From: Flavobacterium sp. UBA6195
GTDB taxonomy: Bacteria; Bacteroidota; Bacteroidia; Flavobacteriales; Flavobacteriaceae
Assembly: GCF_002422095.1 (NCBI RefSeq)
Contig: NZ_DITB01000052.1
Location: 1 to 26,621 of the forward strand
Direction of reading: 5' to 3'
Length of the DNA: 26,621 nucleotides
Made by a program: the position numbers and the translations under genes
Shown here: piece by piece, positions 7,458 to 14,364 of the stretch
How the letters are laid out: each line of letters opens with the position of its first letter
Position numbering within the stretch: the first letter of the stretch is position 1
The notes under the pieces: model-generated
The model's database searches: none
What the model was told of the DNA's origin: nothing
Seen by the model: only the letters and a program-made list of their open reading frames with translations

Positions 7458-9635
7458 ATGAGTAAGAAACCAAAAAAATTAGGAAAGAAACCAAAAGATT
7501 TTACTGCACAAATATTTAAAATACTTTCAAGAGAACCTTCTAAATCTTTTAATTACAAACAAATAGCTGCCGTTTTAGAATTAAGCGATACTAAAAGCCG
7601 AAACGAAATAATTAGAGATTTAAAAATTCTAAAAGCACAAGATAAAATTCACGAAACGGAAATTGGAAAATATCAAATTATTTCCAAAGCTGAATATTAC
7701 GAAGGAATTGTTGATATGACTTCTCGTAAAACAGGTTACTTTGTTTGTGACGAATTAGAAGACGATGTTTTTATACCGTTTATTAACTTAAATCATGCTT
7801 TAGATGGTGATAAAGTGAAAGCTTATATTTACAATAGAAGAAGTTCCCGTAAACCAGAAGCTGAAGTTTTAGAAATTTTAGAACGTAAAAAAACAGAGTT
7901 TGTTGGCGTTATTGATATTCAAAAAAACTTTGCTTTTGTAACGACTGCTAATGCTAAAATGTATACTGATATTTTCATCCCAAAAAATAAAATTGGTGAT
8001 GCTGAACATGGTGATGTTGTTTTAGTAACTTTAGAAGATTGGCCTAAAAAAGCGGATTCTCCTTTTGGTTCCGTGATAAAAGTTTTAGGAAAACCAGGCG
8101 AACACAATACAGAAATTCACGCCATTTTAGCTGAATATGGTTTACCGTATGATTTTCCAATTGAAGTGGAAGCGTATGCTAATAAAATTGATACTTCAAT
8201 AACTGAAGAAGAAATTAAAAAACGTCGCGATATGCGTGATGTTTTAACCTTTACGATTGACCCTAAAGATGCTAAAGATTTTGATGATGCGTTATCGTTT
8301 CAGGTTTTAGAAAATGGAAATTATGAAATCGGAGTTCATATTGCCGATGTTTCACATTATTTACAAGAAGGAACTATTTTAGATGATGAAGCGTATAAAA
8401 GAGCGACTTCAGTGTATTTGGTAGATCGAGTAGTTCCAATGCTTCCAGAAGTATTATCTAACTTTGCTTGTTCACTTCGCCCTCATGAAGAAAAATATAC
8501 GTTTTCAGCGGTTTTTCAACTGAATAATAAAGCAGAAGTTTTAGATGCATGGTTTGGAAGAACCGTAACGTATTCTGATCAACGTTTTGCGTATGAAGAA
8601 GCTCAGAGTATCATCGAAACAAAATCTGATGTTATTCCAGCGGAAATTTCATTAACTGGAAGTGAATATAGTGTTCCAAAACCAATTGTAGATGCTACTT
8701 TAAAAATGGATGAATTAGCAAAAATTCTTCGTAGAAAAAGAATGGCAGCTGGCGCAATTTCGTTTGATAAAGTAGAAGTAAAATTCAATTTAAATGAAGA
8801 GGCGGAACCAATTGGAGTGTACTTCAAACAAAGTAAAGATGCAAATCATTTGATTGAAGAATTCATGTTGTTAGCGAATAGAAAAGTAGCAGAATTCATT
8901 GGGAAACAAAAGAAAACTTTCATTTACAGAATTCACGATGAACCAAATGAAGATAAATTAATCAATCTTCAAACTGTGATTGCTAAGTTTGGTTATTCGA
9001 TTAATTTCAAATCTAAAAAAGATATTTCGAATTCGTTGAATAATTTACTTTCAGAAGTTGTTGGTAAAAAAGAACAAAATTTGGTTGATACACTTACCAT
9101 TCGAAGTATGAGTAAGGCTGCTTATTCAACTGAAAATATTGGTCACTACGGATTAGCATTTGATTATTATAGTCATTTTACTTCGCCAATTCGTCGTTAT
9201 CCAGATGTTATGGCACACCGTTTGATACAACATTACATAGACGGTGGAAAAAGCGTAAGTGAAGAAGATTACGAAGAAAAATGCCAACATTCTTCACAAA
9301 TGGAAGCTTTAGCCGCTCAAGCCGAACGTGATTCTGTGAAATACATGCAAGTAAAATACATGCAAGATCACAAAGATCAAGAGTTTTTAGGTGTAGTTTC
9401 TGGTGTAACCGAATGGGGAATTTATGTAGAAATCATCGAAAACAAATGTGAAGGAATGGTTAGAATTCGTGAAATTAGAGATGATTATTACACCTTTGAT
9501 GACAAACAATATGCATTAATAGGTGAAGTTTCTAAAAATATCATACAATTAGGCGATGAAGTTTACGTTAAAGTAAAAAATGCCGATTTAGTGAAAAAAC
9601 AATTGGATTTTCATTATTTGAGAAAGAGAGAGTAG
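7458..9635 (+). CDS. rnr: Ribonuclease R
   Basis: 725 residues. RNase R is a processive 3'-to-5' exoribonuclease that degrades structured RNA and helps in mRNA, rRNA and tRNA quality control. Domain order fits the family: a winged-helix-like N-terminal region (about 12-75), two cold-shock domains (about 80-235), the RNB catalytic domain whose metal-binding acidic cluster is DPKDAKDFDDALSF (about 268-281) and whose second motif is HFTSPIRRYPDVMAHR (about 573-588), and a C-terminal S1 domain (about 640-720, GVVSGVTEWGIYVEI). The start MSKKPKKLGKKP is basic, as is usual. A near-match -7 element, TAACTTTC (7428-7435), lies upstream. No terminator is seen after the stop; a REP-like element follows. 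Confidence 0.96.
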   Translation: MSKKPKKLGKKPKDFTAQIFKILSREPSKSFNYKQIAAVLELSDTKSRNEIIRDLKILKAQDKIHETEIGKYQIISKAEYYEGIVDMTSRKTGYFVCDELEDDVFIPFINLNHALDGDKVKAYIYNRRSSRKPEAEVLEILERKKTEFVGVIDIQKNFAFVTTANAKMYTDIFIPKNKIGDAEHGDVVLVTLEDWPKKADSPFGSVIKVLGKPGEHNTEIHAILAEYGLPYDFPIEVEAYANKIDTSITEEEIKKRRDMRDVLTFTIDPKDAKDFDDALSFQVLENGNYEIGVHIADVSHYLQEGTILDDEAYKRATSVYLVDRVVPMLPEVLSNFACSLRPHEEKYTFSAVFQLNNKAEVLDAWFGRTVTYSDQRFAYEEAQSIIETKSDVIPAEISLTGSEYSVPKPIVDATLKMDELAKILRRKRMAAGAISFDKVEVKFNLNEEAEPIGVYFKQSKDANHLIEEFMLLANRKVAEFIGKQKKTFIYRIHDEPNEDKLINLQTVIAKFGYSINFKSKKDISNSLNNLLSEVVGKKEQNLVDTLTIRSMSKAAYSTENIGHYGLAFDYYSHFTSPIRRYPDVMAHRLIQHYIDGGKSVSEEDYEEKCQHSSQMEALAAQAERDSVKYMQVKYMQDHKDQEFLGVVSGVTEWGIYVEIIENKCEGMVRIREIRDDYYTFDDKQYALIGEVSKNIIQLGDEVYVKVKNADLVKKQLDFHYLRKRE

Positions 9636-9682
9636 TTTTAGTGATAAGTGAAAAGTAATTAGTGAATAGTTAGACATAAAGT

Positions 9683-9734
9683 TGTCATTTCGACGTAAGG
9701 AGAAACGTAAGTTCAGCGAAGCTAAATCTCATAA
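9683..9734 (+). repeat. REP-like intergenic element R1
   Basis: Begins TGTCATTTCGACGTAAGGAG and ends AAATCTCATAA. It belongs to the GTCATTTCGACGAAGGAGAAATC-type repeats that I know as common intergenic sequence in Flavobacteriaceae; this copy carries extra bases in the middle. It lies between rnr and the small membrane protein gene, and an ORF running through it (start 9682) is an artefact. Confidence 0.65.
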
Positions 9735-9738
9735 TAAG

Positions 9739-10017
9739 ATGAAAGTAATCGAATTTATAAAAAAGAATATTTCAGTTTTTAGTGTTATTTCTTTATTACT
9801 TTTTGTAATCACGATACGTTTAATTTGGCAAGAGTTTAATTTTAATACAATTTCTTTTTATGAAGTTTTTAAATTAAAACTCCAATTTTTAATTGTTATA
9901 GTTATTTTACTTTTCCTTGATTATTTTTTTAAAATTTTAATCAAAAATAGATTGATTTTAAACCTTTTAGAATCAATAATTATAGCATCAGTATATATTT
10001 TTTATTACTTTAAATAA
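9739..10017 (+). CDS. Hypothetical small membrane protein
   Basis: 92 residues, not recognised. Three hydrophobic segments are visible (about 12-28, 48-64 and 74-91) with a basic N-terminus (MKVIEFIKKN), which suggests an inner-membrane protein with the N-terminus inside. The frame is open upstream to a TTG at 9682, but those 19 residues (RKEKRKFSEAKSHNK and so on) are encoded by the REP-like element, so the ATG at 9739 is preferred. The codon use is very AT-rich. The DUF2807 gene follows 11 bases after the stop and is likely co-transcribed. Confidence 0.6.
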   Translation: MKVIEFIKKNISVFSVISLLLFVITIRLIWQEFNFNTISFYEVFKLKLQFLIVIVILLFLDYFFKILIKNRLILNLLESIIIASVYIFYYFK

Positions 10018-10028
10018 ATTAAAAACAT

Positions 10029-10703
10029 ATGAAAAACACATTTTTAACCTTTATAACTTGTTCCATTTTTTCATTTGGAATAGCACAAACCGAAAAAAAT
10101 GTTGGTGATTTTACCAAAGTAACCGCTTTTGATAAAATTGATGTCAACTTAGTAGCTTCATCTGAAAACAAAATAGTTTTAACTGGAGCAAATTCACAAG
10201 AAGTAGAATTAGTAAATAAAAATGGCGAATTAAAAATTAGAATGCCATTAACTAAAATGTTAAGTGGTGACGATGTTTCGGCTACGGTTTACTTTAAAAA
10301 ATTAGATGCAGTTGAAGCTAATGAAGGAAGTAGAGTTGCTTCTAAAGATGAAATTTCTGCCATTAATTTTGATATCATTTGTAAAGAAGGTTCAGAAATT
10401 AAACTAACTAATTTACAAGCGGATCGTTTACAAGTTCGTGTTTCACAAGGAAGTATTGTTACTACTAAAGGAACAGTAAAAAATCAAGATATTGTATCGA
10501 ATTCGGGTGGAAAATACGATGGTCAAGATTGTAAAACAGAACAAACAGTAGTTACGGTAAACGCTGGTGGTATGGCTCACGTGCATGCAACAGATTTAGT
10601 AGATGCTAAAACAAGAGCTGGTGGTGAAATTATAATCTATGGAAAACCAAAACAAATCAACGAAAAGAAAATCGCTGGAGGAACAATTGAACAAGCGAAA
10701 TAA
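10029..10703 (+). CDS. DUF2807 (GIN-domain) exported protein
   Basis: 224 residues with a signal peptide (MKNTFLTFITCSIFSFGIAQ, cleavage likely near residue 19-20). The rest is a repetitive beta structure typical of the putative auto-transporter adhesin head GIN domain: an FTKVTAFDKIDVNLVAS start, KLDAVEANEGSRVASKDEI, then parallel rungs such as GSEIKLTNLQADRLQVRVSQGS and GGMAHVHATDLVDAKTRAGGEIIIYGKPK. Members are abundant in Bacteroidetes, localised to the periplasm or outer surface, and of unknown function. It follows the small membrane protein by 11 bases and ends just before a strong palindromic terminator. The ATG at 10029 is the only start giving a signal peptide. Confidence 0.88.
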   Translation: MKNTFLTFITCSIFSFGIAQTEKNVGDFTKVTAFDKIDVNLVASSENKIVLTGANSQEVELVNKNGELKIRMPLTKMLSGDDVSATVYFKKLDAVEANEGSRVASKDEISAINFDIICKEGSEIKLTNLQADRLQVRVSQGSIVTTKGTVKNQDIVSNSGGKYDGQDCKTEQTVVTVNAGGMAHVHATDLVDAKTRAGGEIIIYGKPKQINEKKIAGGTIEQAK

Positions 10704-10713
10704 TAGTAATCAG

Positions 10714-10731
10714 TCCCGATAGCTATCGGGA
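10714..10731 (+). terminator. Palindromic CCCGATAGCTATCGGG terminator
   Basis: Perfect palindrome CCCGATAGCTATCGGG at 10715-10730, extended by one pair to T...A, then GTTTTT. It ends the DUF2807 transcript. The same GC-rich palindrome is, from general knowledge, a frequent intergenic element in Flavobacterium genomes. Confidence 0.75.
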
Positions 10732-10778
10732 GTTTTTAGTTGGCAGATTTTTTCGTAAATTCGTATTTTATTAAATGC

Positions 10779-10809
10779 ACTGAACACTAATAACTGAATA
10801 CTGAACACT
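10779..10809 (+). repeat. 31-bp TGAACACT-type repeat, copy 1
   Basis: Starts ACTGAACACTAATAACTGAA and ends ACTGAACACT. It matches the reverse complement of 24953-24983 over 31 bases with four differences. Its last base is the first base of the TTG start codon of the exporter gene. Confidence 0.7.
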
Positions 10810-11504
10810 TGTACTTACACGATATACTTACCGCAATTCCTTGGGGACTTTTGTTAGCTTTTTCAATTGGTCCTGGTTTTTTTGTATTACTTGAAACTAG
10901 TATTACTAAAGGGTTTAGAGCTGCTTTTGTTTTTGACTTAGGAATTGTTTTTGGTGATATTATCTTTATTTTGATTGCATATTTAAGTACCAATCAACTA
11001 CTTGAACAATTAAAAGATAATCCGACTTTGTTTATTATTGGTGGAATTATCATGTTGATTTACGGTTTAACCTCTTTTATTATGTTGAAACGTAATTTAA
11101 AAAGACAACAAGAGGAAGAACAAGACGATGATAATATTCCTAAAAAGAATTACTTTGCATTGTTTTTTAAAGGATTTTTATTGAATTTTATTAACATTGG
11201 AGTACTAGGTTTTTGGATGATGATTATCATTACCTACGGCCCACAAATGGAAATGAATACTTCAAGAATTTCAATATTTTTTGCCGCAATTTTAGCATTT
11301 TATTTAGCTTTTGATATTGCTAAAATTCTATTAGCAAAACAGTTGAAACATAAATTAATTCCAGCAAACATCTATAAAATTAAAAGAGTAATCAGTTTAG
11401 TTATCTCTATTTTTGGATTGTTTTTTATCCTACAAGGTTTCTTCCCTAAAGAAAAAGAAATGATAACGAATAAGTTATTACCTGATACAACTGTAACTGA
11501 ATAA
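10809..11504 (+). CDS. LysE-family translocator
   Basis: 231 residues. LysE/RhtB proteins are six-helix membrane exporters of amino acids or related small molecules; the substrate here is unknown. The N-terminal signature is AIPWGLLLAFSIGPGFFVLLETSITKGFRAAFVFDLG, with the conserved GPGFF. Hydrophobic segments fall at about 9-30, 39-62, 71-90, 115-140, 148-172 and 190-210, with a charged cytoplasmic loop (KRQQEEEQDDD) near 100. There is no in-frame ATG before the conserved region; TTG at 10809 gives the expected short N-terminus. That start abuts a dispersed repeat, so the original leader may have been replaced. Hairpins at 11529-11634 can terminate it against the opposing tRNA gene. Confidence 0.88.
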   Translation: MYLHDILTAIPWGLLLAFSIGPGFFVLLETSITKGFRAAFVFDLGIVFGDIIFILIAYLSTNQLLEQLKDNPTLFIIGGIIMLIYGLTSFIMLKRNLKRQQEEEQDDDNIPKKNYFALFFKGFLLNFINIGVLGFWMMIIITYGPQMEMNTSRISIFFAAILAFYLAFDIAKILLAKQLKHKLIPANIYKIKRVISLVISIFGLFFILQGFFPKEKEMITNKLLPDTTVTE

Positions 11505-11528
11505 TATTTACTAAAAATCAAAACATAT

Positions 11529-11552
11529 AAAACCTAAAAAAACTTAGGTTTT
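11529..11552. terminator. Hairpin of decayed tRNA-end unit A
   Basis: Arms AAAACCTAA (11529-11537) and TTAGGTTTT (11544-11552), six-base loop. It lies 25 bases after the exporter stop, so it can end that transcript on the plus strand, and it also lies downstream of repeat unit A on the minus strand. Confidence 0.6.
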
Positions 11553-11592
11553 AGAGGCACCGTCTGGAATATCTTTAATTAATTTCACCTAA
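11549..11592 (-). repeat. Decayed copy of the tRNA-Cys 3' end, unit A
   Basis: The plus strand reads TTTTAGAGGCACCGTCTGG followed by AATATCTTTAATTAATTT. It matches unit B with four differences over the first 36 bases, and through B the last 19 bases of the intact tRNA-Cys region. Only the acceptor 3' strand and half of the T stem are represented, with substitutions, so it cannot be a functional tRNA. Confidence 0.7.
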
Positions 11593-11603
11593 AAATTTCC
11601 AAT

Positions 11604-11634
11604 AAAAAAACCTTCTAATTTCTTAGAAGGTTTT
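11604..11634 (-). terminator. Hairpin of tRNA-end unit B
   Basis: Arms CCTTCTAA (11611-11618) and TTAGAAGG (11623-11630), extended by A/T pairs; the minus strand then has a run of seven T. It is positioned after unit B just as the third hairpin is positioned after the real tRNA. Confidence 0.75.
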
Positions 11635-11674
11635 AGAGGCATCGCCCGGAGTATCTTTAATTAATTTTTTTTAA
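11631..11674 (-). repeat. Partial copy of the tRNA-Cys 3' end, unit B
   Basis: TTTAGAGGCATCGCCCGGA (11632-11650) is identical to 11714-11732 at the 3' end of the intact tRNA-Cys gene. The copy then continues GTATCTTTAATTAATTT, which is shared with unit A but not with the tRNA. The rest of the tRNA is absent. Confidence 0.78.
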
Positions 11675-11683
11675 AAATTAGAT

Positions 11684-11714
11684 AAAAAAAAGAGCTACTA
11701 TTTCTAGTAACTCT
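11684..11714 (-). terminator. Terminator of tRNA-Cys
   Basis: On the minus strand the arms AGAGTTACTA and TAGTAGCTCT pair around GAAA with one U-G wobble, followed by eight T. It starts 5 bases after the tRNA 3' end. Confidence 0.8.
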
Positions 11715-11718
11715 TTAG

Positions 11719-11789
11719 AGGCATCGCCCGGATTCGAACCGGGGTAGACGGTTTTGCAGACCGCTGCCTAGCCGCTCGGCCACGACGCC
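11719..11789 (-). tRNA. tRNA-Cys (anticodon GCA)
   Basis: 71 bases on the minus strand. The acceptor stem pairs GGCGTCG with CGATGCC (one G-U), and the discriminator base is U, which is typical of tRNA-Cys. The anticodon loop CTGCAAA gives anticodon GCA. The T arm is CCCGG-TTCGAAT-CCGGG. The D arm is GCC...GGC. CCA is not encoded and must be added after transcription. A good promoter lies 18 bases upstream and a hairpin terminator directly downstream, so it is a single-gene transcript. Confidence 0.95.
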
Positions 11790-11806
11790 ATTAGTTGAAC
11801 GGACTG

Positions 11807-11836
11807 CAAATTTACATTTTATTTCCTCTTTTCCAA
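11807..11836 (-). promoter_or_regulatory. Promoter of tRNA-Cys
   Basis: Minus strand: TTG (11834-11836), 19 bases, then TAAATTTG (11807-11814). Both elements and the spacing fit the Bacteroidetes -33/-7 promoter; the tRNA begins 17 bases after the -7 box. Confidence 0.75.
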
Positions 11837-11880
11837 AAATATTAAGCATTTATTAAGTACAAATATTTAGTTTTAAAGTT

Positions 11881-11888
11881 TAATTTTG
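11881..11888 (+). promoter_or_regulatory. -7 promoter element before the sulfatase gene
   Basis: TAATTTTG, an exact TAnnTTTG match, ends 24 bases before the ATG at 11913. Confidence 0.55.
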
Positions 11889-11912
11889 TGCAAAACAAAT
11901 AGTTGATTAATT

Positions 11913-13832
11913 ATGAAGAATTTACGTTACTTAAAACCTATATTTAGTTTTTTCTTAATCGGTTTATCTATAACCACTATTAGTAGAATTCTTTTGTTTT
12001 TTGTATTCAAAGAACGTGTTGTGGAGAATCCAAACTATGGACAATTGTTCCTAATCGGTCTTCGTTTCGATTTAATTCTTATGAGTTACATCGCTTTTTT
12101 ACCAGCAGTTTTAATTTCATTACTTCCAGATTCGATTTTAAAACACTTCAAAAAGTTCTTCAACTTTTACTTTATCTTCTTTTTGTTTTTGTTTCTGTTA
12201 ATGGAGTTATCAACATTAGATTTTATCAATCAATACGATACACGTCCAAATCGTTTATTTTTAGATTATTTAATTTATCCTAAAGAAGTAGTAGGAACGC
12301 TGTTAAAAAGTTATTTACCTTCTTTAATCATCACTACTATTTTACTTGGAATTGCTTTGTTTTTTGCTTTTAAACACGGTAAAAAAATATTTTATCCAAT
12401 TGAAAGTGCTTACAAAACAAAGCTTATTTTATTCCCTGTAGTTGCTTTCTTTTTGTTTTTTGGAGCTAGAGGTAGTTTAACTTCTAAACGTCCTATAAAT
12501 GCTAGTAATGCCATCTTTTGTTCGGATCAAATGACGAACTCATTGGGATTAAATTCGCTTTACACGGTTGCATTTGCAGCTTATTCGATGAAGAATGAAG
12601 GTGATGTTAAGAAATACGGTAAAATGGACGAATTGGAAGCTTATACTCGTGTAAAAAAATACATGGATGTTTCCCAATTTATTCCAGGTGAAGTTCCTTT
12701 TTTACATCTTCAAAAACCAGATGCTCCACAACCAAAATACAACGTGGTAATCTTTTTACAAGAAAGTCTAGGAGCTGAATATGTGGGATGTTTAAACGGT
12801 TTACCTTTAACACCCGAATTAGATAAATTATCAAAAGAAGGGTTATTATTTACCAATTTATATTGTACCGGAACTCGAAGTGTAAGAGGAATTGAGCAAG
12901 TAACCGCTGGATTTTTACCTAATCCGTCAGAAAGTATTGTGAAATTAGGCGGTTCTCAACAAGGCTTTTTTACGCTAGCAGATGCTTTTGGTCGTCAAAA
13001 TTACGATACGAGTTTCATTTATGGTGGAATGGCAAATTTTGATAATATGGCTTCTTTTTTCAATGGAAATGGTTTTAAAAACATCATAGATGAAACAGAT
13101 TTCGATAAAGATGGAAAGAAATATGCCATGAAAGGAACTTGGGGTTATTGTGATGAAGATTTAGCAGTGAAAGCCAATGAATATTATAAAAATCTTGGAA
13201 ACAAACCGTTCTTTTCTTTGATGTTTTCTACTTCAAATCACGAACCTTTTGAATTTCCTGATGGTAGAATTCAACTTTACGAACAACCTAAAAATACAGT
13301 TCATAATGCGATGAAATATGCCGATTTTTCAATTGGAAAATTTTTCGAATTAGCCAAAAAAGAAGCCTATTTTAAGAATACTATTTTTGTTGTTATTGCC
13401 GATCATAATACTAGAACGTATGGTAAAAATTTAGTTCCGGTAAATAAATTTCACATTCCTGCTTTAATTATTGCACCAAATGTTGAAAAAGGAATTACTT
13501 ACGATAATTTAGCAAGTCAAATGGATATTCCATCAACCGTTTTAGCTTTATCAGGTATCACAACTAAAACGCCAATGCCAGGAAGAAACTTATTAAAACT
13601 ACCAAAAGAAACTAAAGGAAGAACTATTATGTTATTCCATGAAACCTATGCTTTTAGAGTAGAAGATGATATTGTTATTTTAAATCCAAATGCAACACCA
13701 TTACAGTTCAAAGTAAAAAGTGATACCGAATTAATTCCTGTTGCTTTGAATGAAGAATTAGCCAAAGATGCACTTGCTCATATTGTAGCATCAAGTAATT
13801 TGTACAAGAAAAGAGTTTATAAAATAGATTAA
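11913..13832 (+). CDS. LTA-synthase-family membrane sulfatase / phosphoglycerol-type transferase
   Basis: 639 residues. Five N-terminal membrane segments (about 9-30, 43-70, 80-100, 136-153, 170-185) lead to an extracytoplasmic alkaline-phosphatase-like domain (about 275-600). Its expected active-site residues are visible: E284 in FLQESLGAEYVG, the nucleophile T321 in CTGTRSVRG, H443 in STSNHEPF, and D497-H498 in VVIADHNTRTYG. This is the LtaS/MdoB layout, in which a phosphoglycerol or phosphoethanolamine head group is transferred from lipid. Gram-negative Bacteroidetes do not make lipoteichoic acid, so the acceptor is unknown; envelope glycan or lipid modification is inferred. Single-gene unit with its own promoter and a strong shared terminator. 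Confidence 0.9.
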   Translation: MKNLRYLKPIFSFFLIGLSITTISRILLFFVFKERVVENPNYGQLFLIGLRFDLILMSYIAFLPAVLISLLPDSILKHFKKFFNFYFIFFLFLFLLMELSTLDFINQYDTRPNRLFLDYLIYPKEVVGTLLKSYLPSLIITTILLGIALFFAFKHGKKIFYPIESAYKTKLILFPVVAFFLFFGARGSLTSKRPINASNAIFCSDQMTNSLGLNSLYTVAFAAYSMKNEGDVKKYGKMDELEAYTRVKKYMDVSQFIPGEVPFLHLQKPDAPQPKYNVVIFLQESLGAEYVGCLNGLPLTPELDKLSKEGLLFTNLYCTGTRSVRGIEQVTAGFLPNPSESIVKLGGSQQGFFTLADAFGRQNYDTSFIYGGMANFDNMASFFNGNGFKNIIDETDFDKDGKKYAMKGTWGYCDEDLAVKANEYYKNLGNKPFFSLMFSTSNHEPFEFPDGRIQLYEQPKNTVHNAMKYADFSIGKFFELAKKEAYFKNTIFVVIADHNTRTYGKNLVPVNKFHIPALIIAPNVEKGITYDNLASQMDIPSTVLALSGITTKTPMPGRNLLKLPKETKGRTIMLFHETYAFRVEDDIVILNPNATPLQFKVKSDTELIPVALNEELAKDALAHIVASSNLYKKRVYKID

Positions 13833-13845
13833 AAAAGTCTTATTG

Positions 13846-13872
13846 TGTCATACTGAACTTGTTTCAGTATCT
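13846..13872 (+). repeat. REP-like element R2
   Basis: TGTCATACTGAACTTGTTTC plus AGTATCT. Arms ATACTGAA (13850-13857) and TTCAGTAT (13863-13870) form a hairpin. It lies 14 bases after the sulfatase stop and just before the terminator. Confidence 0.7.
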
Positions 13873-13909
13873 AAAAAAAGAATCGGATGTTAATTCCGAT
13901 TCTTTTTTT
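13873..13909. terminator. Bidirectional terminator between sulfatase and folB
   Basis: Perfect 15-bp inverted repeat, AAAAAAAGAATCGGA (13873-13887) and TCCGATTCTTTTTTT (13895-13909), loop of seven. A run on one side and T run on the other make it a terminator for both convergent genes. It overlaps the last bases of the folB stop codon. Confidence 0.93.
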
Positions 13910-14267
13910 AATTTCTAAACTCTTCCATTTCTATTGTAACCGATTCTACATCGCCACCAATAGGAGGATTCAATTTCGAAACTGCTAATTTTATTCGAGA
14001 AATTGATGGAATTTCCGCAAAACATCTTGTGATAATGCGTTGAGCAACATGTTCTAATAATTTAGAACGAATCGCCATTTCTTCTACCACAATTTTGTTT
14101 AAATGTACATAATCAACGGTATCCGCTAATTCATCGGTTTGAGATGATTTGCGTAAATCGGTTTTAATTTCTAAATCTACGCGGTAATCTGAACCAATTT
14201 TTGCTTCTTCTACTAAGCACCCGTGGTATGAAAAAGTTCTAATATTTTGTAATTTAATAGTTCCCAT
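13908..14267 (-). CDS. folB: Dihydroneopterin aldolase
   Basis: 119 residues, the normal size. FolB converts 7,8-dihydroneopterin to 6-hydroxymethyl-dihydropterin and glycolaldehyde in folate synthesis. The family features are present: the start IKLQNIRTFSYHGCLVEEAKIG with the conserved YHG and the Glu near 21, the tyrosine of TVDYVHL (Y53), LLEHVAQRI, and the lysine of VSKLNPPIGGDVE (K98). The start ATG at 14267 follows an exact -7 box by 19 bases. No other folate genes are next to it. Its stop lies at the edge of the shared terminator. Confidence 0.95.
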   Translation of the reverse strand: MGTIKLQNIRTFSYHGCLVEEAKIGSDYRVDLEIKTDLRKSSQTDELADTVDYVHLNKIVVEEMAIRSKLLEHVAQRIITRCFAEIPSISRIKLAVSKLNPPIGGDVESVTIEMEEFRN

Positions 14268-14286
14268 TTTTTCTTTTATTATATAC

Positions 14287-14294
14287 CAAATTTA
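14287..14294 (-). promoter_or_regulatory. -7 promoter element before folB
   Basis: The minus strand reads TAAATTTG, an exact TAnnTTTG match, 19 bases before the folB ATG. Confidence 0.6.
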
Positions 14295-14339
14295 CCAATT
14301 TTTAGCCATTTTTAAGGTATTAAACCATGAAACTTTATA

Positions 14340-14347
14340 TATCTTTG
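14340..14347 (+). promoter_or_regulatory. -7 promoter element before glnS
   Basis: TATCTTTG, an exact TAnnTTTG match, ends 17 bases before the glnS ATG. The same octamer precedes tatA, the DUF1294 gene and gltX. Confidence 0.62.
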
Positions 14348-14364
14348 CATAAATTTTTGATACT

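Noticed and set aside
9682..9738. N-terminal extension of the small membrane protein
   Set aside because: Encoded by a REP-like element; the ATG at 9739 gives a sensible membrane protein.
11549..11674. Second and third tRNA-Cys genes
   Set aside because: Only the 3' strand of the acceptor and part of the T stem are present; no anticodon or 5' half.
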